Position numbers and translations under genes: made by a program
Notes under the pieces: generated by a model
The model's database searches: none
The model's input: the letters and a program-made list of their open reading frames with translations, nothing else
What the model was told of the DNA's origin: nothing
Source: Vibrio aestuarianus
GTDB taxonomy: Bacteria; Pseudomonadota; Gammaproteobacteria; Enterobacterales; Vibrionaceae
Reading direction: 5' to 3'
NCBI RefSeq assembly: GCF_012395185.1
Contig: NZ_JAAZTU010000003.1
Location: 62,001-126,000 of the forward strand
DNA: 64,000 nt
Part shown: positions 48,888 to 57,236 of the stretch, one piece after another
Layout of the letters: the number at the start of each line of letters is the position of its first letter
Numbering within the stretch: the first letter of the stretch is position 1

Positions 48888-49619
48888 ATGCAGTCAAGAA
48901 CGCGCATTGTTGTAGTAGATGATGATAAGGAAATTCGTGAACTACTCGACGAATATCTGACCAAATCGGGCTATGAAATTATTACGCTCGCTGATGGTGT
49001 GGCATTGCTGTCTTATTTAGAGCAAAACACGTACCCAGATCTTATCCTGCTTGATGTGATGATGCCGGGTGACGACGGTTTTACGCTATGTCAAAAAATT
49101 CGTCGCAATTCAAATGTGCCAATCATTATGCTAACAGCGGTTTCCGATGAAACCGATCAAATCATTGGTTTGGAGATTGGGGCTGATGATTATGTCGCGA
49201 AACCTTTTAGTCCGCGTCAGTTGATGGCTCGTATCAAAGCGCTGCTTCGTCGAGTGCAAGTTTCTGACGATAAGCCTACCGATAGTGCGTCTACCAAGCA
49301 GATTACTTTTGGCGATTGGCAACTTGATACCTTGTCGCATCGCATCATGCATCTTGAACGTGATGAAGGACATGATCTTTCAGGCAGCGATTTTGCCTTA
49401 TTGATGCTCTTTTTAACCCACCCTAATGAAGTGCTGGATCGTGACACTATTTCGCACGCAACGCGTGGACGCGAAGCTTTGCCTTATGAGCGTGGTATTG
49501 ACGTTCAACTGAGTCGCTTGCGACAACGACTAGGCGATAGCGCTAAATATCCTCACTATATAAAAACGATGCGTGGTAATGGTTATATTCTCTCGGTTCC
49601 GGTCACGTATGGTAGTTAA
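48888..49619 (+). CDS. OmpR-family response regulator
   Basis: The 243-residue regulator has a receiver domain with D11-D12-D13, phospho-acceptor D56 (LILLDVMMPG) and conserved K near 106, then a winged-helix trans_reg_C domain (about 145-238, ending IKTMRGNGYIL). It is followed after 3 bases by its sensor kinase and then by an orphan sugar-binding protein, so it likely controls carbohydrate uptake or use. The overall plan resembles the GltR/GltS-type glucose-transport regulators of pseudomonads (inference). Confidence 0.92.
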   Translation: MQSRTRIVVVDDDKEIRELLDEYLTKSGYEIITLADGVALLSYLEQNTYPDLILLDVMMPGDDGFTLCQKIRRNSNVPIIMLTAVSDETDQIIGLEIGADDYVAKPFSPRQLMARIKALLRRVQVSDDKPTDSASTKQITFGDWQLDTLSHRIMHLERDEGHDLSGSDFALLMLFLTHPNEVLDRDTISHATRGREALPYERGIDVQLSRLRQRLGDSAKYPHYIKTMRGNGYILSVPVTYGS

Positions 49620-49622
49620 ACG

Positions 49623-51077
49623 ATGCCATTGACGCCTTTATTTTCGCGACTTAAACCCAATTCTTTAGTTTCTCGCACACTACTACTGACGCTGTTAGCG
49701 GTGGTGATTGCACAAGGGATCGCCACAGCCATTTGGTACAGCCAATCGAAACAGAAAGAACTCGAGGGAATACACTCGGTATCATCTAGTATGGCGGGTA
49801 TGTTTGCTTCTACAGTGACATTTTTTCAGTCGCTGCCAGTGAAATACCGTCATATCGTACTCGACCAAATTCGTAATATGGGTGGCACGCGATTTTTTGT
49901 CTCTTTCAATAAAGAGGCGTTGTTGGTGGAGCCGATTGAAGAGACGCGCTTAAAGCGAGCTTCGGTTGATGCTGTCACTGAGGTTCTCATGCAAAAATTA
50001 AACAATGTCGCTAGCATTCAAGTGGAATTTACCAAGCCTGAGCACCTACGTTTATTGAAAAATGACATTTTACTTAGTGATTTACCAAAGTCCTGGGCAT
50101 ACCATACGTTAACACTGGAACCTCTTAATCCACCTATTTTGGTGGTGCAAATTGAGCTTTCAAGCCATGAGTGGATCTACGTTGCCGCCTTGTTGCCCGC
50201 ACCGTACGTGAAGTTAGACGATACGATTTTAGGTAAGGAGCAAATGTTATTTTTGTTCTTTTCCACCACCATATTGCTGCTACTCACTTACTTATTAATG
50301 CGCCGCCAAGTTAGGCCGTTGAAAAATCTCGCTAAGGCCGCTAATGAAATGAGCATGGATATTGCCCAACGTCCTTTACGTGAAGAGGGCGCAACGGAGT
50401 TGATCACGGCCACGCAAGCCTTTAATCGAATGCAGCAACGTATTCGCCGTTATATTGCTGATAGGGAGCATCTGTTCTCTGCCATTTCTCATGATTTAAA
50501 AACGCCCATCACCCGTTTACGGCTAAGAGCTGAATTGCTCGACAGCGATATAAAACGTGAGAAGTTTAACCGTGATCTGGACGAGTTAGAGATGATGGTC
50601 AAAGGGGCATTACAGTGCGTACGCGATACCGATTTGCATGAGAATAATGCCAGCATTGATCTCAATGAGATGATTATCACTATCGCTGAGGGCTATAACT
50701 TATCTCAATCTGTGGTGCACTTCTCTCCGATTGAGATCGCTCCTGTTATCGCAAAGCCGCTGGCTATCAAGCGCGTGTTAACCAATTTAATCGGTAACGG
50801 TGTTAAATATGGTCAGCAGGTGTGGGTTAAGTTGGAAGAAACACCAGAATGGGTGGTAGTGACAATCCAAGACAAAGGCCCGGGTATTCCGGCTGATAAA
50901 TTGGAGGCGGTATTTGAACCTTATTTTCGCTTGGCCGATGATGATCAAGGACACGGCTTAGGGTTGGGTATCTGCCGCAGTATTTTACATGGACACGGTG
51001 GTGATATTATTTTGCGCAACCCAGCGCACGGTGGGTTGGAAGTGCAAGTGTTTATCCCGCCTATGCTTGAAGTGTGA
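49623..51077 (+). CDS. EnvZ-type sensor histidine kinase
   Basis: The 484-residue kinase has TM1 at about 18-38, a periplasmic domain to about 205, TM2 at about 208-226, a HAMP region, a dimerisation domain with phospho-acceptor H290 (AISHDLKTPITRLRLR), and a catalytic domain with N box (NLIGNGVKYG), G1 DKGPGIP and G2 GLGLGICR. The periplasmic domain of about 165 residues is a likely sensor or a dock for the sugar-binding protein encoded next. It starts 3 bases after the response regulator. Confidence 0.92.
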   Translation: MPLTPLFSRLKPNSLVSRTLLLTLLAVVIAQGIATAIWYSQSKQKELEGIHSVSSSMAGMFASTVTFFQSLPVKYRHIVLDQIRNMGGTRFFVSFNKEALLVEPIEETRLKRASVDAVTEVLMQKLNNVASIQVEFTKPEHLRLLKNDILLSDLPKSWAYHTLTLEPLNPPILVVQIELSSHEWIYVAALLPAPYVKLDDTILGKEQMLFLFFSTTILLLLTYLLMRRQVRPLKNLAKAANEMSMDIAQRPLREEGATELITATQAFNRMQQRIRRYIADREHLFSAISHDLKTPITRLRLRAELLDSDIKREKFNRDLDELEMMVKGALQCVRDTDLHENNASIDLNEMIITIAEGYNLSQSVVHFSPIEIAPVIAKPLAIKRVLTNLIGNGVKYGQQVWVKLEETPEWVVVTIQDKGPGIPADKLEAVFEPYFRLADDDQGHGLGLGICRSILHGHGGDIILRNPAHGGLEVQVFIPPMLEV

Positions 51078-51118
51078 TCTAGGATGCCAGACAATTTCTT
51101 TTTAGCGCAAAGCAAACG

Positions 51119-52393
51119 ATGGGCGTCGATATGAGTACCAACACGAGGTTATCTATCAAAAAAATACTCTTGGTTTTATCGTTGCTGTTCACTGCATCGG
51201 CTGATGCCGCTGATGTTGAAGTTCTTCACTGGTGGACTGCTAATGGAGAAGTTGAGTCGATTGATGTACTAAAAGAGATGCTAGAAGAGCAAGGTCACAG
51301 TTGGAGGGATTTTGCGGTGGCTGGTGGTGGTGGAGAAAGCGCGATGACCGTGCTAAAAACCCGCGCCGTTTCGGGTAACCCACCCTCTGCTGCGCAAATT
51401 AAAGGGCGTGATATTCAAGAGTGGGCAGGGCTTGGTTTTCTGACCAATTTGAATGATGTTGCCAAACAAGGCCATTGGGATGATGTTCTTCCGCCCGTAG
51501 TATCCGAGATCATGAAATGGCATGGCCAGTATGTTGCTGTCCCAGTGAATATTCATCGTGTAAATTGGCTATGGGTCAACCTTGCACTATTGGATAAATT
51601 CGGTCTGAAAGTACCTACTAGCTTGGATGAGTTTTTTGCAGTCGGCGATATACTTAAGGCCGCAGGCTTTATTCCACTTGCTCATGGTGGTCAACCGTGG
51701 CAAGACGCAACCTTGTTTGAAGTCATTGCTTTAGACGTATTGGGTCCTAAAGGCTACCAGCAGGCATTTGTTAATCTGGATATGGATGTGCTATCGAGTG
51801 ATAAAATGGTCGAGGTGTTCAGCAAATTCCAAAAAATGCATGATTATATCGACGTTAATGCTCCCGGTAGAGACTGGAACGTAGCAACATCGATGGTGAT
51901 AGGTGGTCAAGCTGCGATGCAGATCATGGGGGATTGGGCCAAAGGTGAATTTACCGCTGCCGGTAAAGTTGCAGGTAAAGATTACCTTTGTGTTGCAGCA
52001 CCCGGTACGGAAGGGCAGTTCATTCATAATATCGACAGTTTTGCCTTTTATGAGTTAAGCGACACCGAAAATAAGCAAGCGCAACAAGCATTGGCAACGA
52101 CGATTCTTGCTCCTCAGTTCCAAGAGATATTTAATCTCAAAAAAGGCTCCATTCCTGTGCGAGTTGACGTAGACATGTCTAAGTTTGATGTATGCGCTTT
52201 AGATTCAATGAATGCCTTTAAAAACACGGCAGCATCCGCTGGGTTAGTACCTAGCATGGCACACGGCATGTCAACGACCAGCTACGTGCAAAGTGCAATG
52301 TTTGATGTAGTTACTGACTTCTTTAACGACAGCCATGCTGATCCTAAACAGGCTGCGCGTAAGTTAGCCAAAGCAGTAAAAGCGGCGATGTAA
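51119..52393 (+). CDS. Orphan ABC-type sugar-binding protein
   Basis: The 424-residue protein has a signal peptide (about 12-31, cleavage near SADA|A) and the type-I binding-protein fold of the family that includes glucose/mannose-binding GtsA ([51 protein letters not shown]). No permease or ATPase gene follows; the next genes are the unrelated dctPQM. It may act as a ligand sensor for the two-component system encoded 41 bases upstream, or deliver sugar to a transporter encoded elsewhere. The start could be 51119 or the ATG at 51131; neither has a good ribosome site. Confidence 0.85.
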   Translation: MGVDMSTNTRLSIKKILLVLSLLFTASADAADVEVLHWWTANGEVESIDVLKEMLEEQGHSWRDFAVAGGGGESAMTVLKTRAVSGNPPSAAQIKGRDIQEWAGLGFLTNLNDVAKQGHWDDVLPPVVSEIMKWHGQYVAVPVNIHRVNWLWVNLALLDKFGLKVPTSLDEFFAVGDILKAAGFIPLAHGGQPWQDATLFEVIALDVLGPKGYQQAFVNLDMDVLSSDKMVEVFSKFQKMHDYIDVNAPGRDWNVATSMVIGGQAAMQIMGDWAKGEFTAAGKVAGKDYLCVAAPGTEGQFIHNIDSFAFYELSDTENKQAQQALATTILAPQFQEIFNLKKGSIPVRVDVDMSKFDVCALDSMNAFKNTAASAGLVPSMAHGMSTTSYVQSAMFDVVTDFFNDSHADPKQAARKLAKAVKAAM

Positions 52394-52441
52394 CGTTCGA
52401 GGTTGATATCCTCATGCTTTACTTGCTTACCATCTTGCTTA

Positions 52442-52491
52442 GTGTCATTTTCCACCCAAAATGCCGTTTTATGTGTGTCATTTCCCACCCA
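52442..52491. promoter_or_regulatory. Paired 17-base direct repeats, candidate upstream activator sites
   Basis: GTGTCATTTTCCACCCA at 52442-52458 and GTGTCATTTCCCACCCA at 52475-52491 differ at one base and start 33 bases apart, about three helical turns. They lie roughly 100-145 bases before the sigma-54 promoter of dctP, a normal place for DctD-type enhancer binding. An alternative is a leftover IS21-type transposon end, since those contain spaced repeats of similar look. Confidence 0.5.
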
Positions 52492-52587
52492 TTGTACCAA
52501 TAAGTTTTGTAGGACTTTGTCTGTTTACAAACCGCGTAATCGTGGAGAACCTTGTGGTTAAAGGCTTGTTAAATAAATGTACAAAGT

Positions 52588-52603
52588 TGGCTTGGTAATT
52601 GCC
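52588..52603 (+). promoter_or_regulatory. Putative sigma-54 promoter of dctPQM
   Basis: TGGC-N7-TTGC (TGGCTTGGTAATTGCC) has the GG and GC dinucleotides at exact -24/-12 spacing, about 60 bases before the dctP start. The regulator DctD encoded nearby is a sigma-54 activator, which supports it. Confidence 0.8.
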
Positions 52604-52663
52604 TTGTATAGCCTATACAGCACCCATTGATGGGGCTGATATGTTCACTCAAGGAGAATAATA

Positions 52664-53659
52664 ATGTTAAAGCCTCTAACCCTTCTTTCTGCCTCAATTC
52701 TTACCGTAACGAGTTTTAATGCCGCTGCAAACTGTGACCCTGGTGAAATGGTGATTAAATTCAGCCATGTAACCAATACCGATAAACACCCTAAAGGTAT
52801 CGCAGCTTCATTGCTTGAAGAGCGCGTCAATAAGGAAATGAATGGCAAAGCCTGTATGCAGGTATTTCCAAACTCGACACTCTATGATGATGACAAAGTG
52901 TTAGAAGCTTTGCTCAATGGCGATGTTCAGCTTGCTGCACCTTCTCTTTCTAAATTTGAGAAGTTCACCAAAAAGTTCCGCATTTTTGACCTTCCTTTTC
53001 TTTTTGATGATGTTGATGCCGTTGACCGTTTCCAAAATTCTGCTGACGGCGAAAAACTGAAAAACTCAATGGCACGTCGTGGGGTGAAAGGCCTAGAGTT
53101 TTGGCATAACGGCATGAAACAGATGTCAGCCAATAAGCCATTGTTGGTCCCTGGGGATGCCAAAGGGTTGAAATTCCGTGTTCAAGCCTCTGATGTGCTA
53201 GTGGCTCAGTTTGAACAACTTGGCGCGAACCCGCAAAAAATGTCTTTTGCTGAAGTATATGGTGGCTTACAAACCAAAGTTATCGATGGCCAAGAAAATA
53301 CTTGGTCTAACACTTATGGGAAGAAATTCTTCGAAGTACAAGATGGTATCACAGAGACGAACCACGGTATTTTGGATTACTTGGTCGTGACCTCAACCAA
53401 ATGGTGGGACGGTCTACCAACGGATATTCGCGATCAGTTTGCCACCATTCTAAAAGAAGTAACGGAAACGCGTAATTCCGAATCAAATCGGGTTGAGCAA
53501 CAAAACAGACAGTATGTATTAGAAGCGGGCGGCGTTATTCGCACCTTGACCCCAGAACAGCGTCAAGAGTGGGTTACTGCACTTAAACCCGTATGGAAGA
53601 AGTTTGAAAAAGACATCGGTACTGATTTGATTGATGCTGCGTTGGCTTCAAACCAATAA
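52664..53659 (+). CDS. dctP: C4-dicarboxylate TRAP transporter, substrate-binding subunit DctP
   Basis: DctP binds succinate, fumarate or malate in the periplasm and delivers it to DctQM. The 331-residue chain has a signal peptide (about 1-21, ending NAAA) and the TRAP family blocks KFSHVTNTDKHPKG, FPNSTLYDDDKV and VYGGLQTKVIDGQENTWSN. The arginine of KFRVQ (near 172) is the conserved carboxylate ligand. A hairpin separates it from dctQ, which usually leads to more dctP than permease mRNA. Confidence 0.95.
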   Translation: MLKPLTLLSASILTVTSFNAAANCDPGEMVIKFSHVTNTDKHPKGIAASLLEERVNKEMNGKACMQVFPNSTLYDDDKVLEALLNGDVQLAAPSLSKFEKFTKKFRIFDLPFLFDDVDAVDRFQNSADGEKLKNSMARRGVKGLEFWHNGMKQMSANKPLLVPGDAKGLKFRVQASDVLVAQFEQLGANPQKMSFAEVYGGLQTKVIDGQENTWSNTYGKKFFEVQDGITETNHGILDYLVVTSTKWWDGLPTDIRDQFATILKEVTETRNSESNRVEQQNRQYVLEAGGVIRTLTPEQRQEWVTALKPVWKKFEKDIGTDLIDAALASNQ

Positions 53660-53669
53660 CGTACCATTT

Positions 53670-53696
53670 GCCCCATCAGGAGTGATGGGGCTTTCT
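53670..53696 (+). terminator. Intercistronic hairpin between dctP and dctQ
   Basis: GCCCCATCA, a 4-base loop and TGATGGGGC are followed by a weak T run (TTTCT). It is probably a partial terminator or mRNA-stabilising stem that raises the ratio of binding protein to permease. Confidence 0.65.
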
Positions 53697-53782
53697 CAAT
53701 ACGCTGCACCTAACTCTACCGCTGGTTTGGAAGTTAAGTAGTACAGCGCTTTGTGTCTATTCCGATAATAACTATTAGAGCG

Positions 53783-54478
53783 ATGTATCAAATGGAACAC
53801 TCTTTTTTCTCTAAAGTCGGCAAATTTACGGATGCTATAGAGGAAATGCTGATTGCATTTTTCCTTGGCAGTATGACCTTACTCACTTTCGTTAACGTTG
53901 TGCTGCGTTATGTGTTTAACGAAAATATTTTATGGGCATTGGAACTGACAGTATTCATGTTTGCTTGGATGGTGTTAGTGGGCGCTTCCTACGGTGTGAA
54001 AAAGCATTTTCATATTGGTGTTGATGTCATTATTAACATGGTTCCTGCCGGTATGCGTAAAGTGTTTGCTTTGCTTGCTGTTGGCAGTTGTTTAGCCTTC
54101 TCTATCTTATTGCTCATTGGTTCGTGGAACTATTGGTATCCCTTTGCGACAGAGCGCGCATGGTATGAAACAGACGATATTCCGATGCCAGAGATGCTGC
54201 AATTTCTCGCAGATTTGATGAATGAAGGCGAACGCTATGAAAAGCTACCACGTTTCATTCCTTATATGGCATTGCCGATAGGAATGGCATTGTTAACATT
54301 CCGCTTTTTACAAATTGCCTACCAAATTGTGACAGGCAAGCTAGACCGTATGATTGCAGGTCATGAAGCCGAAGAAGATTTAGAAGCGCTGAAAGCCGAA
54401 ATGGCGCAAGCCGCTGACGATATGGCCGAACCATTTCGTCAACCTACCGCCTCGAACGACAGCAGCAAGGAGCGCTAA
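53783..54478 (+). CDS. dctQ: C4-dicarboxylate TRAP transporter, small membrane subunit DctQ
   Basis: The 231-residue protein has four membrane helices (about 25-45, 53-72, 95-115, 163-182) and the family's FVNVVLRYVFNENILWALEL. It forms the transporter with DctM. The C-terminal tail of about 40 residues is cytoplasmic and charged. The start is uncertain between GTG 53753, ATG 53783 and ATG 53792; I choose 53783 because GAG lies just upstream and it removes a non-family extension. The dctM gene starts 4 bases after the stop. Confidence 0.9.
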   Translation: MYQMEHSFFSKVGKFTDAIEEMLIAFFLGSMTLLTFVNVVLRYVFNENILWALELTVFMFAWMVLVGASYGVKKHFHIGVDVIINMVPAGMRKVFALLAVGSCLAFSILLLIGSWNYWYPFATERAWYETDDIPMPEMLQFLADLMNEGERYEKLPRFIPYMALPIGMALLTFRFLQIAYQIVTGKLDRMIAGHEAEEDLEALKAEMAQAADDMAEPFRQPTASNDSSKER

Positions 54479-54481
54479 TTC

Positions 54482-55843
54482 ATGGAAATTTTACTACTGT
54501 TTGTGATGGTGATCGGTTTTATGCTGGTGGGTGTACCCATTGCTATTTCACTTGGCTTATCGAGTATTCTTTTTCTTTTGTGGCACTCAGATACGTCGTT
54601 AGCATCTGTGGCTCAAACCTTATTTAATGCCTTTGAAGGGCACTACACCTTACTGGCGATTCCATTTTTCATTTTAGCCTCCAGTTTTATGTCTACAGGC
54701 GGTGTTGCAAAACGCATTATCCGCTTTGCAATTGCGATGGTAGGTTGGTTTCGCGGTGGTTTGGCGATTGCCTCTGTTGTGGCATGTATGATGTTCGCTG
54801 CGTTGTCTGGGTCATCACCTGCTACGGTGGTCGCTATTGGTAGTATTGTTATCGCTGGTATGGTGAAAAATGGGTATACCAAAGAGTTTGCCGCTGGTGT
54901 TATTTGTAATGCGGGGACGCTCGGAATTTTGATCCCTCCGTCGATCGTTATGGTTGTTTATGCGGCGGCCACGGACGTATCGGTTGGGCGAATGTTCTTA
55001 GGGGGAGTGATCCCTGGGTTGCTTGCCGGGCTGATGTTAATTATTGCCATTTATATCTTTGCCCGTGTGAAAAATTTGCCCAAGCAGCCATTTGTTGGTT
55101 GGAAAGAAGCGATGTCGGCTGCTAAAGAAGCTAGCTGGGGGCTGCTACTTGTGGTCATTATTCTTGGTGGTATTTATGGCGGAATATTTACACCTACAGA
55201 AGCGGCAGCCGTTGCCGCGGTTTATTCATTTTTGATCGCTAACTTTATTTACAAAGATATGGGCCCATTTGCAGATAAAGAAAACACTAAGCCTGCGGTT
55301 GTCAAAGTGGTACAAGCCTTTTTTCATAAAGACACCAAGGCGACCCTGTTTGATGCAGGTAAACTGACCATAATGTTGCTGTTTATCATTGCCAATGCCT
55401 TGATATTAAAACATGTATTAACTGAAGAGCGCATCCCACAAATTATCGCAGAATCGATGTTGTCGGCAGGGCTTGGTCCAATTACCTTCCTCATCGTTGT
55501 GAACGTACTGCTGTTGTTAGGTGGTCAGTTTATGGAGCCGTCAGGTTTGCTGATTATCGTCGCTCCACTGGTCTTCCCTATTGCTATTGCGTTGGGAATT
55601 GACCCAATTCATCTCGGTATCATTATGGTGGTTAACATGGAAATCGGCATGATAACGCCACCTGTGGGCTTAAACCTATTTGTCACCGCAGGGGTCGCCA
55701 AAATGTCGATGATGAGTGTGGTGAAAGCGGCATTACCATGGGTTGCTATTATGTTCTTATTCCTAATTATCGTTACTTATGTGCCATGGGTCTCAACCTG
55801 GTTACCGACCACGCTGATGGGGCCGGAAATCATTACCAAATAA
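54482..55843 (+). CDS. dctM: C4-dicarboxylate TRAP transporter, large membrane subunit DctM
   Basis: The 453-residue permease has about 12-13 membrane helices and the conserved blocks GHYTLLAIPFFILASSFM, ALSGSSPATVVAIGSI, GTLGILIPPSIVMVVYA and NMEIGMITPPVGLNLFV. It imports C4-dicarboxylates with sodium or proton symport using DctP. It ends in a terminator shared with the convergent dctD gene. Confidence 0.95.
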   Translation: MEILLLFVMVIGFMLVGVPIAISLGLSSILFLLWHSDTSLASVAQTLFNAFEGHYTLLAIPFFILASSFMSTGGVAKRIIRFAIAMVGWFRGGLAIASVVACMMFAALSGSSPATVVAIGSIVIAGMVKNGYTKEFAAGVICNAGTLGILIPPSIVMVVYAAATDVSVGRMFLGGVIPGLLAGLMLIIAIYIFARVKNLPKQPFVGWKEAMSAAKEASWGLLLVVIILGGIYGGIFTPTEAAAVAAVYSFLIANFIYKDMGPFADKENTKPAVVKVVQAFFHKDTKATLFDAGKLTIMLLFIIANALILKHVLTEERIPQIIAESMLSAGLGPITFLIVVNVLLLLGGQFMEPSGLLIIVAPLVFPIAIALGIDPIHLGIIMVVNMEIGMITPPVGLNLFVTAGVAKMSMMSVVKAALPWVAIMFLFLIIVTYVPWVSTWLPTTLMGPEIITK

Positions 55844-55848
55844 AATTC

Positions 55849-55875
55849 AATGCCCAGCGACGCTGGGCATTTTTA
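55849..55875. terminator. Bidirectional terminator between dctM and dctD
   Basis: AATGCCCAGCG and CGCTGGGCATT form an 11-base stem with T run on the plus side; it lies 6 bases after the dctM stop. Confidence 0.85.
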
Positions 55876-55880
55876 TGGTA

Positions 55881-57221
55881 TTAAATCTTATAATTGTCTT
55901 TGTCTAACCCGTAGCGCTGCATTTTGTCATATAAGGTTTTACGCGCCACATTCAACGTTTCCATCGTCTCTTTTATACTTCCACCGCATTCAATTAACGC
56001 TTGTTCAATTGTCGATTTTTCAAATTCAGCCACTAAGTCTGTCAGGTTACTGGTTGTTTGGATGGTTGGTTGGGTGGTTCCCAATTGAACGAGTTTACCG
56101 AGTAGAACAAAACGCTCTGCGGCATTTCTCAGTTCGCGCACATTGCCTGGCCAGTCATGGCTAATCAATGTTTGCATGTCTGATTTTGGTAGTGCGGTGG
56201 CGGCCTTACCATAACGCGCAGCAGCCACCAAAAGGAAATGGTGAAATAAGGCTGGAATGTCTTCTTTTCTATCGCGCAGCGGTGGAATATCAAGCGTAAC
56301 AATATTGAGTCGGTAATAGAGGTCTTGTCGAAAAGTACCTTCTTCAGCAGCCTGTTTTAGGTCGATTTTGGTGGCAGCGATAACGCGAATATCTAAAGGA
56401 AGCAGCTCATTGGAACCAACGCGTTCGATGACTCTTTCTTGCAATACACGAAGTAGGCGAATTTGAGCTTGCATCGGCATGGATTCGATTTCGTCTAAAA
56501 AAAGTGTTCCACCTTGCGCGTGTTCAAACTTACCAATACGTTTTGTATCTGCGCCAGTAAACGCGCCTTTTTCATGCCCGTATAGCTCACTTTCAATCAA
56601 ATTTTCAGGTACGGCACCACAATTAATGGCAACAAAATTTTGCTCGCGGCGTGAACTTTGCTCATGCAGGGAACGTGCAACCAATTCCTTACCAGTCCCT
56701 GTTTCGCCAAACAGCAAAATGTCTGCATTGGTATCAGCAATGTGCGTAATCGTCTCGCGTAATGACTCAATACTATGAGCAGCACCGATAATGCGAGGCC
56801 CCAACGTTTGGCTAGCTTTGAGAGTGCGTTTTAACTGTTGATTTTCAAGTGTTAGCTGGCGCTTTTCTATGGCTCGTTGAACGGTTTCCATTAATCGTTC
56901 AGTGGCGAAAGGCTTTTCAATGAAGTCGTAGGCTCCATCGTGCATCGCTTGTACGGCCATCGATATATCGCCGTGGCCAGTGATTAATATCACAGGGATA
57001 TCAGGGTCTTGATGGCGAATAGAATTGAGTAGGTTTTGCCCCGTGAGACCTGGCAAACAGATATCGGTGACGACCACAAGAGGCAGGCCATCGCTTTTCA
57101 CGGCAAGCAAGGCTTCTTCGGCGCTAGCAAAGAGGCGAGCACTAATGTCGGCTAATTCAAAACTTTGCTCGATGGCGATACGGATATCATCTTCATCGTC
57201 AATAAAAAACACATCACACAT
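55881..57221 (-). CDS. dctD: C4-dicarboxylate response regulator DctD (sigma-54 activator)
   Basis: The 446-residue regulator has a receiver domain (phospho-acceptor D53 in VTDICLPG), an AAA+ sigma-54 interaction domain with Walker A GETGTGKE and the GAFTGA loop (HEKGAFTGAD), DEIESMP, and a Fis-type HTH at the C-terminus (SIKETMETLNVARKTLYDKMQRYGL). It should activate dctPQM from the sigma-54 promoter at 52588. It follows dctB by 15 bases on the same strand. Confidence 0.94.
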   Translation of the reverse strand: MCDVFFIDDEDDIRIAIEQSFELADISARLFASAEEALLAVKSDGLPLVVVTDICLPGLTGQNLLNSIRHQDPDIPVILITGHGDISMAVQAMHDGAYDFIEKPFATERLMETVQRAIEKRQLTLENQQLKRTLKASQTLGPRIIGAAHSIESLRETITHIADTNADILLFGETGTGKELVARSLHEQSSRREQNFVAINCGAVPENLIESELYGHEKGAFTGADTKRIGKFEHAQGGTLFLDEIESMPMQAQIRLLRVLQERVIERVGSNELLPLDIRVIAATKIDLKQAAEEGTFRQDLYYRLNIVTLDIPPLRDRKEDIPALFHHFLLVAAARYGKAATALPKSDMQTLISHDWPGNVRELRNAAERFVLLGKLVQLGTTQPTIQTTSNLTDLVAEFEKSTIEQALIECGGSIKETMETLNVARKTLYDKMQRYGLDKDNYKI

Positions 57222-57236
57222 ATGGTGTCCTTGTGA

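Noticed and set aside
52442..52491. CRISPR-like repeat
   Set aside because: There are only two copies with a 16-base gap and no array; a regulatory site or transposon end explains it better. No CRISPR array was seen anywhere in the window.
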